A DNA stretch of 64,000 bases from positions 62,001 to 126,000 of the forward strand of contig NZ_NGFO01000001.1 of the NCBI RefSeq assembly GCF_002149015.1, written 5' to 3'. Below, piece after piece: positions 55,921-63,398 of the stretch. Both the position numbers and the translations under genes were made by a program. The notes below the pieces were generated by a model that saw nothing but the letters and a program-made list of their open reading frames with translations, was not told the origin of the DNA and did not search any database. The stretch comes from Gordonia lacunae (GTDB lineage Bacteria; Actinomycetota; Actinomycetes; Mycobacteriales; Mycobacteriaceae). Numbering within the stretch: the stretch's first letter is position 1; every line of letters starts with the position of its first letter.

Positions 55921-55999
55921 TCGTCGACTGTGCACCGTTCTTCGTTGACTGTGCACTGCTTTTCGTTGACTGTGCACTGCTTTTCGTTGACTGTGCGCG
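55921..55999. repeat. 21-bp tandem repeat, nearly four units
   Basis: Units of TCGTTGACTGTGCACTGCTTT start at 55942 and 55963, a diverged unit at 55921 and a partial unit at 55984. Each full unit contains the palindrome GTGCAC. The array lies between the convergent aroQ and TetR genes and could be a terminator-like or protein-binding region. Confidence 0.85.
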
Positions 56000-56032
56000 T
56001 ACAGACCGTTGGCGGGGCCTAGGCGAGTCGAG

Positions 56033-56605
56033 TCACGGTGACTCGACGGATGATTCGAGAGCACGGTCGAGGATCGTGCGAAAACCCCTGACCAGTGCCT
56101 GGTGGGAATGAAGCGTGCCGCTCTCGAAGCCGATCAGCAGATACATCGCCGCGGTGGCGAACTCCTCGGCTTCCTCGCGATTGTGGAGCACCTCGTCGTA
56201 GGTGGCCGCGATGATGTCGCGACGCTCTCGGTCCACGGTGTGCTGAATGGCGAGCACCTCGGGGTCGTGCGCGGCCCACACGCGGATGGCGGCCTCGGTC
56301 GCGTGCGGTAGCCGCAGGCCGATGTCGGTGAGGGCGTCGAGCCGCTCTCGTGGGTCGGCGATGTCGCGAGCACCGGCGATCAGTCGCTGGCTCTGTTCGT
56401 CGCGCCAGTGACGGATGAGGGCGGATCGATACTCGGCCCAGTTGCCGAATGCGTGGTAGAAGCTTCCGGTGGTCGTGCCGGTCGCTTCGCAGATCGCCGC
56501 CAGCTTCAACCCGGCATGGCCATGATCGGTGAGGATGCCCAGGCCGGCGTCGAGGTAGCGCCGTTGCGTGTACTCCGACGGCTTCGCTTTCTTGCCGGTG
56601 GCCAT
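56033..56605 (-). CDS. TetR-family regulator divergent from an MpaB-type oxygenase
   Basis: A 190-residue TetR repressor with an N-terminal helix-turn-helix (about residues 15-60; LAAICEATGTTTGSFYHAFGNWAEY) and a helical ligand domain. It is divergent from the oxygenase gene, and a palindrome in the 140 bases between them is the likely operator, so it probably represses both itself and the oxygenase. The ATG at 56603-56605 (MATGKKAKPS) is chosen; a GTG 18 bases further upstream is possible. The inducer is unknown. Confidence 0.85.
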   Translation of the reverse strand: MATGKKAKPSEYTQRRYLDAGLGILTDHGHAGLKLAAICEATGTTTGSFYHAFGNWAEYRSALIRHWRDEQSQRLIAGARDIADPRERLDALTDIGLRLPHATEAAIRVWAAHDPEVLAIQHTVDRERRDIIAATYDEVLHNREEAEEFATAAMYLLIGFESGTLHSHQALVRGFRTILDRALESSVESP

Positions 56606-56676
56606 CAGTCCAGTGTGCTTCACAAATCTCGAGGTCGACGCCCGGGTGCATACCAGTCCGGGCCGCTAGCAATCAG

Positions 56677-56696
56677 AATGTGACCCCTTGCACATT
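56677..56696. promoter_or_regulatory. CRP-like inverted repeat
   Basis: AATGTG (56677-56682) and CACATT (56691-56696) are inverted repeats; the core TGTGA-N6-GCACA differs from the CRP/GlxR consensus at one fixed base. It is just left of the TetR operator. Confidence 0.35.
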
Positions 56697-56697
56697 T

Positions 56698-56715
56698 CTA
56701 TAAGTCGACTTACAG
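56698..56715. promoter_or_regulatory. Probable TetR operator
   Basis: CTATAAGTCGACTTACAG contains the perfect 12-bp palindrome TAAGTCGACTTA (56701-56712) with further symmetric bases outside it. It is centred about 36 bases before the oxygenase start and 100 bases from the TetR start. Confidence 0.65.
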
Positions 56716-56745
56716 TGACGTGGCACTCACCGAGGAGGACATGTG

Positions 56746-57642
56746 ATGGGTAAGGCGACACGTAACCGGGGGCTGGATCCGGAGACGCAGTTCCACGAGA
56801 TCTACCGGAACCTGTCGGTCTTCGACTTCCCGTGGGACATCAATCAAGCACTCAGTTTCGCCCTCTTCCGCACGTATGCGGTACCGAGTATCGGCCGGTT
56901 GCTCGACAAGACAAGGGCTTTCACGGCCGATACGCAGAAGCGCTACGACGACACCTCGCTTCTGTTGGAGGTCCCGCTCCTGGACGGATTCGACAGTGGC
57001 CGGGGCAAGTCCGCGATTCGGCGCATCAACCAGATGCACCGCATGTACGACATCACCAACGACGACATGCGTTACGTCCTGTCGACATTCGTGGTCGTCC
57101 CGAAGCGGTGGATCGACGACTACGGCTGGCGGAAGCTGACCGACGACGAGGTGACCGCGTCGGTGAACTACTACCGGGCGCTGGGCCGTCACATGGGGAT
57201 CAAAGAGATTCCGGCGGACTACCGCGCCTTCGAGACCCTGATGGACGCCTACGAGCATGAGCACTTCGCTTTCGACGAGGGCGGTCGCCGTGTTGCCGAT
57301 GCCACCAAGAGTCTGCTCGCGTCGTTCTATCCCAAGCCGCTCGCGCCGGCGATCGATGTCTTCAGTAGATCGCTGATGGATGACGCGTTGCTCGAGTCGT
57401 TCCGCTACCGGCGACCTGGACGTGTCGCGCGGTTGCTGTCGATCGGTGGGCTCAAGGCGCGGGCCCGGGTCGTGGCGGCCCTGCCAGCTCGTCGCACACC
57501 GCAGTACGTATCCGAGATGCAACGAATTCGCAGTTATCCGAACGGTTTCGACATCGAGAAGCTGGGCACGTTCGCGGGTGGCTGCCCGGTTCGGCACCTT
57601 CCGGCCGAGCCGGCACAGCACTCGGCTGCGGCCGGGAGCTAG
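56746..57642 (+). CDS. MpaB/Lcp-family heme oxygenase-like protein (DUF2236)
   Basis: A 298-residue all-helical protein of the MpaB/latex-clearing family (oxygenases and dehydrogenases binding b-type heme). Recognisable are GRGKSAIRRINQMHRMYDITNDDMRYVL, with the conserved Arg and His that contact heme, followed by FVVVPKRWIDDYGWRKLTDDE. No signal peptide is seen, so it is cytosolic, unlike secreted rubber oxygenases. The ATG at 56746 follows an AGGAGG at 7 bases, better than the adjacent GTG 56743. Control by the divergent TetR gene is likely. Substrate unknown; a ring-opening or hydroxylation of a hydrophobic compound is possible. Confidence 0.8.
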   Translation: MGKATRNRGLDPETQFHEIYRNLSVFDFPWDINQALSFALFRTYAVPSIGRLLDKTRAFTADTQKRYDDTSLLLEVPLLDGFDSGRGKSAIRRINQMHRMYDITNDDMRYVLSTFVVVPKRWIDDYGWRKLTDDEVTASVNYYRALGRHMGIKEIPADYRAFETLMDAYEHEHFAFDEGGRRVADATKSLLASFYPKPLAPAIDVFSRSLMDDALLESFRYRRPGRVARLLSIGGLKARARVVAALPARRTPQYVSEMQRIRSYPNGFDIEKLGTFAGGCPVRHLPAEPAQHSAAAGS

Positions 57643-57717
57643 GGCCGGTTTGCGTCTCCCGTATTCGTGGAGATGTTGTTTCGTTCGCTCCGGACCGTTG
57701 CGCAGCGGAGGCATAAG

Positions 57718-57735
57718 TGCAACCATAGGGTTGCA
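57718..57735. promoter_or_regulatory. Probable ArsR operator
   Basis: TGCAACC (57718-57724) and GGTTGCA (57729-57735) form a perfect inverted repeat with a 4-base spacer, 27 bases before the SRPBCC start. Its position suggests autoregulation of the SRPBCC-ArsR pair. Confidence 0.65.
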
Positions 57736-57762
57736 GTAAGAATCCGCAACGAGGGAGTACCG

Positions 57763-58245
57763 ATGAGTGAGAACACGGATGCACACGACGTGTCCCGTTC
57801 GGCGGCAGCCGAATTCGATCGGATCGAGCGTGAGGTCTCGATCGACGCACCCGCCGATCGGGTCTGGTCTCTGGTCAGCGAGCCGGGGTGGTTCATCAAC
57901 GACAAGGCGATCACCGAGCACCGGATCGAGCGGAACGGAGACTTGTCGACCATCCACGACCCGGTCCACGGCGCGTTCACGTTCCGCACCGTCGAACTCG
58001 ACGAACCGCGGTACGCCGCGTTTCGTTGGCTCGCCGACTCCTCTGACCCCCAATCGGATTCGACGCTTGTCGAGTTCTGGATCACGCCGTCGGACTCCGG
58101 CGTTCTCCTCAAGGTCGTGGAGTCCGGGTTCACGTCGCTCCCGGGAACGGATGCCGAGCGGCGCGCGCGGTTCGACGGCAACAACGAGGGCTGGACCATC
58201 GAACTCGAGCTGGCGCGGACACATCTCGGCGGTGTCCATGCCTGA
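57763..58245 (+). CDS. SRPBCC (AHSA1-type) domain protein
   Basis: A 160-residue START-like lipid/ligand-binding protein of the SRPBCC superfamily (activator-of-Hsp90 ATPase-like group). The N-terminal strand IEREVSIDAPADRVWSLVSEPGWF and the C-terminal helix region GNNEGWTIELELARTHL are typical. ATG 57763 is preceded by GAGGGAG; the frame upstream is open but has no family sequence. Its stop overlaps the ArsR start by 8 bases. Such proteins commonly pair with an ArsR regulator and probably bind a small hydrophobic molecule; function unknown. Confidence 0.85.
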   Translation: MSENTDAHDVSRSAAAEFDRIEREVSIDAPADRVWSLVSEPGWFINDKAITEHRIERNGDLSTIHDPVHGAFTFRTVELDEPRYAAFRWLADSSDPQSDSTLVEFWITPSDSGVLLKVVESGFTSLPGTDAERRARFDGNNEGWTIELELARTHLGGVHA

Positions 58246-58555
58246 CGTGGCTCCGGTCGAGGTCTTCGCCGCGCTGTCCGACGAGAGCCGATGGCAGATC
58301 CTCACGCGACTGGGTTCGGAACCCGCGTCCGCGTCACATCTCGCGGACGAGCTCCCGATCAGTAGGCAGGCGATCGCGAAACACCTCCGCGTGCTCACCG
58401 AGGCCGGGCTGGTGACCTCGTCACGGGTCGGCCGCGAGATCCGCTACGAAGCCGTGGGGGCACAGCTCTCCCGGGTCGCGCATCGGCTCGACGCCATCGC
58501 ACGTGGCTGGGATCGCCGTCTGGCCGACATCAAACTTCGCGCCGAAGAGGGTTGA
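58238..58555 (+). CDS. ArsR-family transcriptional regulator
   Basis: A 105-residue winged-helix regulator of the ArsR family. DNA-binding region: ALSDESRWQILTRLGSEPASASHLADELPISRQAIAKHLRVLTEAGLV, then the wing RVGREIRYEAV. No metal-binding cysteines are present, so it is a non-metal member, like those paired with SRPBCC proteins. It is translationally coupled to the SRPBCC gene (8-base overlap) and probably represses both through the inverted repeat at 57718-57735. Confidence 0.88.
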   Translation: MPDVAPVEVFAALSDESRWQILTRLGSEPASASHLADELPISRQAIAKHLRVLTEAGLVTSSRVGREIRYEAVGAQLSRVAHRLDAIARGWDRRLADIKLRAEEG

Positions 58556-58570
58556 GCCGCGTTTCCGCCG

Positions 58571-58750
58571 CTCCCTGAGGAGCGCCTGGAGCTTGCGGTG
58601 GGCCGTGTTTCCGCCGCTCCCTGAGGAGCGCCTGGAGCTTGCGGAGGGCGCGTCACGAAGGGTTTGCCCCGCATCTCGCCAGACCCTCCGTGACGCTCGC
58701 AAGCTCGCTCCTCAGGGAGCGGGGTGACGCTCGCAAGCTCGCTCCTCAGT
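58571..58750. repeat. Imperfect palindromic dispersed repeat, copies 2
   Basis: CTCCCTGAGGAGCGCCTGG occurs twice in direct order about 45 bases apart, followed by GCGTCACGAAGGGTTT, a short loop, GACCCTCCGTGACGC and two copies of CTCGCTCCTCAG. The outer arms are reverse complements. It lies after the ArsR gene in a 400-base non-coding region. Confidence 0.75.
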
Positions 58751-58810
58751 GTCAGCAGCCTGACGGCCGTCATGGACTACGAAAGAACACTCGTGAGCGT
58801 CCGAAATTCT

Positions 58811-58917
58811 TGCTCCCTGAGGTGCGAGCGAAGCGAGCCACGAAGGGTCTCGCATGGCATCTCACCAGGCCCTTCGTGGCTCGTCGCTTGCGCTCCTCGC
58901 ACCTCAGGGACCAGTAT
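58811..58917. repeat. Imperfect palindromic dispersed repeat, copy 3
   Basis: Left arm CTCCCTGAGGTGCGAGCGA then AGCGAGCCACGAAGGGTC; right arm GGCCCTTCGTGGCTCG then TCGCTTGCGCTCCTCGCAC and CTCAGGGA, with about 16 bases between. The arms are nearly complementary over about 40 bases, making a long hairpin. Confidence 0.75.
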
Positions 58918-58957
58918 GTGTGGTTCTTTCGGATTAGGGATCGGGGTTCTTGCACCC

Positions 58958-61537
58958 TCAGGGAGCGGGAGAGTTCAGCACCTCGTCGATCGCTCGGGCG
59001 GTGTCGGCGGCGTGGGGTGCGCGGATCATCGAGATGTGATCGCCGGAGACGTCGTGAAAGGTCACCTCGCCCGACGACATCTGCCGCCACAGATCCGGGT
59101 CGTCAGGGTTGGTGCGCGCCCGGATGACGCCGACGGGGCCGCCATAGTCCCGCGGCCGGTAGCGGCGGATCATCCTGGTGCCCAAGCGGAAGAACACGAC
59201 CCACTGCACCGGCGTCGGGAGCTGCACCATCCCGGCGGTGGGGACGAGGACGGCCAGGACCACCTCCTTCACCAGTCGCTGAGGGAGGGGTTCTCTCGCG
59301 GGGGCGGGATCGTCCCCGGTGCGGTCGGGGAGGGCCGTGTCCTGGGTGTCGCCGCGTCGGGCGCGCAACCGGTCGAGGACTCCCATCCTCTCGCCGCGGA
59401 CCCGGCGCGCCAGGGCCGGGTCGAACAGCGAGTCGAGGACGACGACCGGATCGCATGTCTCGCCCGCGGCGGTCAACCGCGCAGCGAGTTCCATCGCGAC
59501 GAAACCGCCGAGGGAATAGCCGCCGACCTGATACGGCCCGTGGGGTTGAACCGACCGGATGTCGTCGATCGCCCGTCGTGCCGCGGCGCGAACGGAATGA
59601 TCGGCGCGGCCACGCTTTTCGACGCCCCGCGACTGGATCGCGTAGACCGGACGGTCGGTCTGCAGTGCGCGGACGACCGGTGTCAGGCTCGTCGCGAGGC
59701 TGCCGGCGCCGGCGACCAGGAAGATCGGTCGGCCGGTACCTTTCCGCAGCGGGATGAGGGTGGCGCCGGAGGCATTCGCCGAACGCTCTCTGGCGGCGGA
59801 CTCGATACGTTGCGCGAACAGCGCGATGGTCGGCGCCTCGGCGAGCATCGCGGTGTTCACGTCGAGTTGGAGGTGATGCTGAACCTCGGCCAGCATCTTT
59901 GCCGCGGCCAGCGAGTCGCCGCCGAGCTCGACGAAATCCTCGTTGCGGCCGATGGATTCGAGACCGAGGATCTGGCACCAGAACCGATGCAGCGCCATCT
60001 CGGTCATCCCGCGGGGCGGTTCGTGATCGGGGCGGGCGGGCGGCGGTGGCAGCGCGGCCCGGTCGACCTTGCCGCGCTCGTTGCGGGGGAGTTCGGCGAG
60101 GACAACGATGTCACGCGGGATCATCCACGGTGTCAGCGTCTTCCCGAGCTCCTGCCGGATCTCGGCCGGCGAGGGTGACCACTTCTCCGGGTCCACGGCG
60201 ACGTGGGCGGTGAGTCGGGCTTCGTCGCGGTCGGCGGTGACGACCGCGTCGGTGGTCCAGGCCAGGGCGCGGATCGCGGCTTCCACCTCGAGTGGTTCGA
60301 CGAGGTAACCGCGGATCTTGATCGCGTCGTCACTGCGTCCGAGGAGCGCGAGTTCGCCGAACTCGTCGAGTCGACCGAGGTCCCCTGTGTGATAGCGGGT
60401 CCGGCCGTCGGGCAGAGGGATGAAGCGCGCCGCCGTCATCTCCGGATTCCGGTGATACCCGACGGCGATGTGCGCGGAGTCGACGAGGACCTCGCCGGTG
60501 GTGCCGACGGGCAGATCGTCACCGTTCGCGTCGACGATGCGAACGGACTTGTCCGATGCCGGTACACCCACGGGTATCGCGCCCGGTTCGATGTCCCGGT
60601 CGGGCGGGAACAGGTTGAAGGCCAGGTTGCCGACCTCGGATGCGCCTGCCCAGCAACAGAAGACTCCGTCGGCGAGGATCGTGTCGCGAGCGAGCTGCAC
60701 ATCGGCCCGATGGGTCGGCTCGCCGCACGTGGACAGCAGACGGAGGGATCCGACGGCGTCGTCGGCCGACAGTTCACCCAGCCACGAGCGGAGCAGCGAC
60801 GGGGTGCAGTGCGCGGTTGTCGCTTCCTGCGCGACCAGCCAGTCCCGCAACCCGGTGGTGGTGCGGCGGCGGACATCCCACAACAGCATGGTCGACCCGT
60901 TGAGCAGGCTCATCGCGAGCGCGTCCAGGCCGCCGCCGAAACTGAGCGGCAGCAGGACGACGGCACGATCCGCCGGCCGCATGCCGAGGAACCGCCGGCC
61001 GTCTCGGGCGTGGTTGACCGGCATCTTCTGCGACAGCACAACGCCCTTGGGGGTCCCGGTCGATCCCGAGGTGAACAGCAGGACCGCCGGATCGCTCGGT
61101 CCTGGCTCGACGACGTCCGTCGATCCGGGCACGGTCTCGGCGGACCTGTCCAGCAGCTGCGCACCGGAGCGTTCCAGCAGGACGTCGCGTCGGTCCGGCG
61201 GCAGGAACGGGTCGAGCAGGACGAGGGGTCGCCCGGAGCACAGCACGGCGAGCATCGCGATGACCGAGTCGATGTCGGACTCGATCTCCACTGCGACGGG
61301 TCGGCCCGGGTCGGCGGTCGCGGTGATGGTGCGCGCGAGGTCGTCGACTCGTCCGGCGGCATCCGCGAAGGTGATGAACTGCTCGGGCGTCCTGATCGCG
61401 ATCGCATCGCCACGCGCAGCAGCCACTGCTCGCCAGCGGGCGGCAGCGGTGTGCGCGGTGTCGGTACCCGGGAGGTCGGTGACGACCGGGCCGTCGGGGC
61501 GACTCACACGTGTCTCGAGAGGGTTCTGGCTGGTCAT
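58958..61537 (-). CDS. Single-module NRPS-like enzyme: adenylation-carrier-thioesterase
   Basis: An 859-residue A-PCP-TE protein without a condensation domain. Adenylation domain (about residues 20-500): LLFTSGSTGTPKGVVLS, YHTGDLGRLDEFGEL, DDAIKIRGYLVEP and the C-terminal catalytic lysine in NERGKVDRAAL. Carrier: Ser542 in ELGGDSLAAAK. Thioesterase: Ser675 in GGYSLGG and His in GDHISMI. At the A4 position where alpha-amino-acid-activating domains carry an aspartate, SFGGGLDAL has Gly, which argues for a non-amino-acid substrate (keto- or aryl acid). A-T-TE enzymes of this layout dimerise aryl-keto acids in other organisms. A candidate iron box lies upstream. Confidence 0.85.
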   Translation of the reverse strand: MTSQNPLETRVSRPDGPVVTDLPGTDTAHTAAARWRAVAAARGDAIAIRTPEQFITFADAAGRVDDLARTITATADPGRPVAVEIESDIDSVIAMLAVLCSGRPLVLLDPFLPPDRRDVLLERSGAQLLDRSAETVPGSTDVVEPGPSDPAVLLFTSGSTGTPKGVVLSQKMPVNHARDGRRFLGMRPADRAVVLLPLSFGGGLDALAMSLLNGSTMLLWDVRRRTTTGLRDWLVAQEATTAHCTPSLLRSWLGELSADDAVGSLRLLSTCGEPTHRADVQLARDTILADGVFCCWAGASEVGNLAFNLFPPDRDIEPGAIPVGVPASDKSVRIVDANGDDLPVGTTGEVLVDSAHIAVGYHRNPEMTAARFIPLPDGRTRYHTGDLGRLDEFGELALLGRSDDAIKIRGYLVEPLEVEAAIRALAWTTDAVVTADRDEARLTAHVAVDPEKWSPSPAEIRQELGKTLTPWMIPRDIVVLAELPRNERGKVDRAALPPPPARPDHEPPRGMTEMALHRFWCQILGLESIGRNEDFVELGGDSLAAAKMLAEVQHHLQLDVNTAMLAEAPTIALFAQRIESAARERSANASGATLIPLRKGTGRPIFLVAGAGSLATSLTPVVRALQTDRPVYAIQSRGVEKRGRADHSVRAAARRAIDDIRSVQPHGPYQVGGYSLGGFVAMELAARLTAAGETCDPVVVLDSLFDPALARRVRGERMGVLDRLRARRGDTQDTALPDRTGDDPAPAREPLPQRLVKEVVLAVLVPTAGMVQLPTPVQWVVFFRLGTRMIRRYRPRDYGGPVGVIRARTNPDDPDLWRQMSSGEVTFHDVSGDHISMIRAPHAADTARAIDEVLNSPAP

Positions 61538-61659
61538 GTCCTCAAACTTCCGCGGAGGCGGGAACGTCGACGGTCATGGACGGGCCACGGAACTCAGAAG
61601 CCCGGGCAACGGTGCCACGCCGTGCGGGACTCGGCCCCTCCTCCGGCCCCGCCAGCTTG

Positions 61660-61678
61660 CTAGGTAAACCTACCTTTA
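61660..61678. promoter_or_regulatory. Candidate DtxR/IdeR-type iron box
   Basis: CTAGGTAAACCTACCTTTA contains the inverted pair AGGTA and TACCT and matches 12 of 19 positions of the IdeR consensus (TTAGGTTAGGCTAACCTAA). It is 122 bases before the A-PCP-TE start and about 160 before the nitroreductase; the site is weak by itself. Confidence 0.4.
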
Positions 61679-61835
61679 GTTGCGCGATGCGGCACGATCG
61701 GGAGCCTTCGCACAGCGTCGTCCATATGCCCGAGATGGCCGAATGTAGCCTGTTCACTGGTCGCTGGACAGTGTGTTCAGCCTGGCCCGCAGACGATGTC
61801 CGGGTCGTTCGACTTGGTGCGAGGAGAGATCGACG

Positions 61836-62516
61836 ATGCAGTACGACGAAGTGATTCTGGGGCGTCGCAGCATCCGCGGATTCACGCCGGATCCGGTCCC
61901 CCGGGAGCTGATCGAGGAGATCCTCGCCCTCGCGATGCGGGCACCGTCGTCGATGAACACGCAGCCGTGGAACTTCCACGTGATCACCGGCGAGCCGCTC
62001 GATCGCATCCGCGCCGGTAACACCGAGCGCAATCTCGCGGGTGTCCCTCATTCGCGAGAGTTCCGGACAGGTGCGGAGAAGTTCACCGGCCCGCACCGCG
62101 ACCGCCAGGTCCAGGTCGCCAAGCAGCTGTTCGGTGCCATGGGCATCGCGCGCGAGGACACCGAGATGCGGCAGGACTGGGTGCTGCGCGGTTTCCGCCA
62201 ATTCGATGCCCCGGTGTGCGTGATCGTGACCTACGACCGCATCCTCGACGGCAGCGATGACACGCCATTCGACTGCGGCGCGGTCTCGACGGCACTGGTC
62301 AACGCCGCCTGGTCCCGCGGTCTGGGCGCGGTGATCAACAGTCAGGGCATCATGCAGTCACCCGTGGTCAGAGAACACGCGGGGATTCCGGACGATCAGG
62401 TGATCATGAAGAGCATCGCGCTGGGCTGGCCCGATGACACGTTCCCGGCCAACTCCGTCATCTCCGAGCGCAAGTCGGTCGAGGAGGCCGCCACCTTCGT
62501 GGGCTTCGAGCAGTAA
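61836..62516 (+). CDS. Nitroreductase-family flavoprotein
   Basis: A 226-residue FMN-dependent nitroreductase-like protein. Features are RRSIRGFTPDPVPRELIEEILALAMRAPSSMNTQPWNFHV (FMN-phosphate binding), and GLGAVINSQG and MKSIALGWPDD near the C-terminus. A GAGGAG ribosome site lies 8 bases before ATG 61836; an open frame extends upstream without family sequence. It is divergent from the A-PCP-TE gene and shares its 300-base upstream region. Substrate unknown; the family reduces nitroaromatics, quinones or enones using NAD(P)H. Confidence 0.88.
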   Translation: MQYDEVILGRRSIRGFTPDPVPRELIEEILALAMRAPSSMNTQPWNFHVITGEPLDRIRAGNTERNLAGVPHSREFRTGAEKFTGPHRDRQVQVAKQLFGAMGIAREDTEMRQDWVLRGFRQFDAPVCVIVTYDRILDGSDDTPFDCGAVSTALVNAAWSRGLGAVINSQGIMQSPVVREHAGIPDDQVIMKSIALGWPDDTFPANSVISERKSVEEAATFVGFEQ

Positions 62517-62601
62517 CGGCGAGCCGGGGTGAACGCGCCGGTGCCTTCGGCCACGGCGTCACCGGGGAATCTCGGATCGGACGGCGTCGATGCCGGCCGA
62601 C

Positions 62602-63393
62602 TCAGCGCGACAGCGCCTCACGTGCGGCCGTGGCGACTCCGCCGCGATGGATCGGGCCGTGGCCCGGGAGCAGGATGTCGGCCTCGAGCTCGGTGAATCG
62701 TTCGACGCTGCGTCGCGCGGTCGGTTCGTCGTGCTGGAAGAGCGACGGGATGCACTGTGGGCCAGTGGTCGACGAGATCTCGTGCCCGCTCACCAGCGCA
62801 TCGCCGGACACGAGGGCACGCCCGTCGGCGACGAGGTAGGCGCTGTGTCCGTCGGTGTGACCGGGACTCGCGACGGGGACGGGCGCACCCGGGAGATCGA
62901 GTGGTCGCCGCTCGTCCGTGGCGCCGTCGATGGGGAAACCCGACGCCTGTGCCAGGCCCGCCCGGCTGAGGACACCGAGCGGAGTGGTCTTGGCCAGCCA
63001 TGCCCACAGTCGCGGATTCGCGACCTGCGGGGCGAGGTCGAGCACAGTGGCCTGCTGAAGGTGATGGCGAAATGCGTGATCCACCTCAGCGGGGTCCATG
63101 TAGACGTCGAACCCGTACTGCGCCTGCAGCTTCACGAGGCCGCCGAGGTGATCCACGTGGCCGTGGGTGAGCAGCGCGCCCCGCACATCCTCGGGCGTAC
63201 GGCCGATCCGTTCGATGGACTCGACGACCTGACCGGCCTGCCCCGGGTAACCGCCGTCGATAAGCGTCAGTTCGCCGTCCTCCTCCAGGAGGATCCAGTT
63301 CACGACGTCGGTGGAGACGAAGTGGGTCGTCGAGGAATCCCCGTCGACCCGGGTGATCGTCATCGGACGCGAGGTGCCGAACGGGAGCCGCAT
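62602..63393 (-). CDS. Metallo-beta-lactamase-fold hydrolase
   Basis: A 263-residue metallo-beta-lactamase superfamily protein with both metal sites: HGHVDH in LLTHGHVDHLGG, the single His in SPGHTDGHSAY, the bridging Asp in VSGDALVSG and the distal His in PGHGPIH. It is a generic hydrolase (glyoxalase II or lactonase-like); no secretion signal is seen. ATG 63393 has GGAAG 8 bases upstream; an in-frame GTG at 63402 overlaps the stop of the upstream gene (GTGA) and would allow coupling. It follows aftA directly on the same strand, so it may be co-transcribed with it. Confidence 0.87.
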   Translation of the reverse strand: MRLPFGTSRPMTITRVDGDSSTTHFVSTDVVNWILLEEDGELTLIDGGYPGQAGQVVESIERIGRTPEDVRGALLTHGHVDHLGGLVKLQAQYGFDVYMDPAEVDHAFRHHLQQATVLDLAPQVANPRLWAWLAKTTPLGVLSRAGLAQASGFPIDGATDERRPLDLPGAPVPVASPGHTDGHSAYLVADGRALVSGDALVSGHEISSTTGPQCIPSLFQHDEPTARRSVERFTELEADILLPGHGPIHRGGVATAAREALSR

Positions 63394-63398
63394 CGCGA

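Noticed and set aside
55921-55999. Possible short CRISPR array
   Set aside because: Direct tandem repeats of 21 bases with no spacers.
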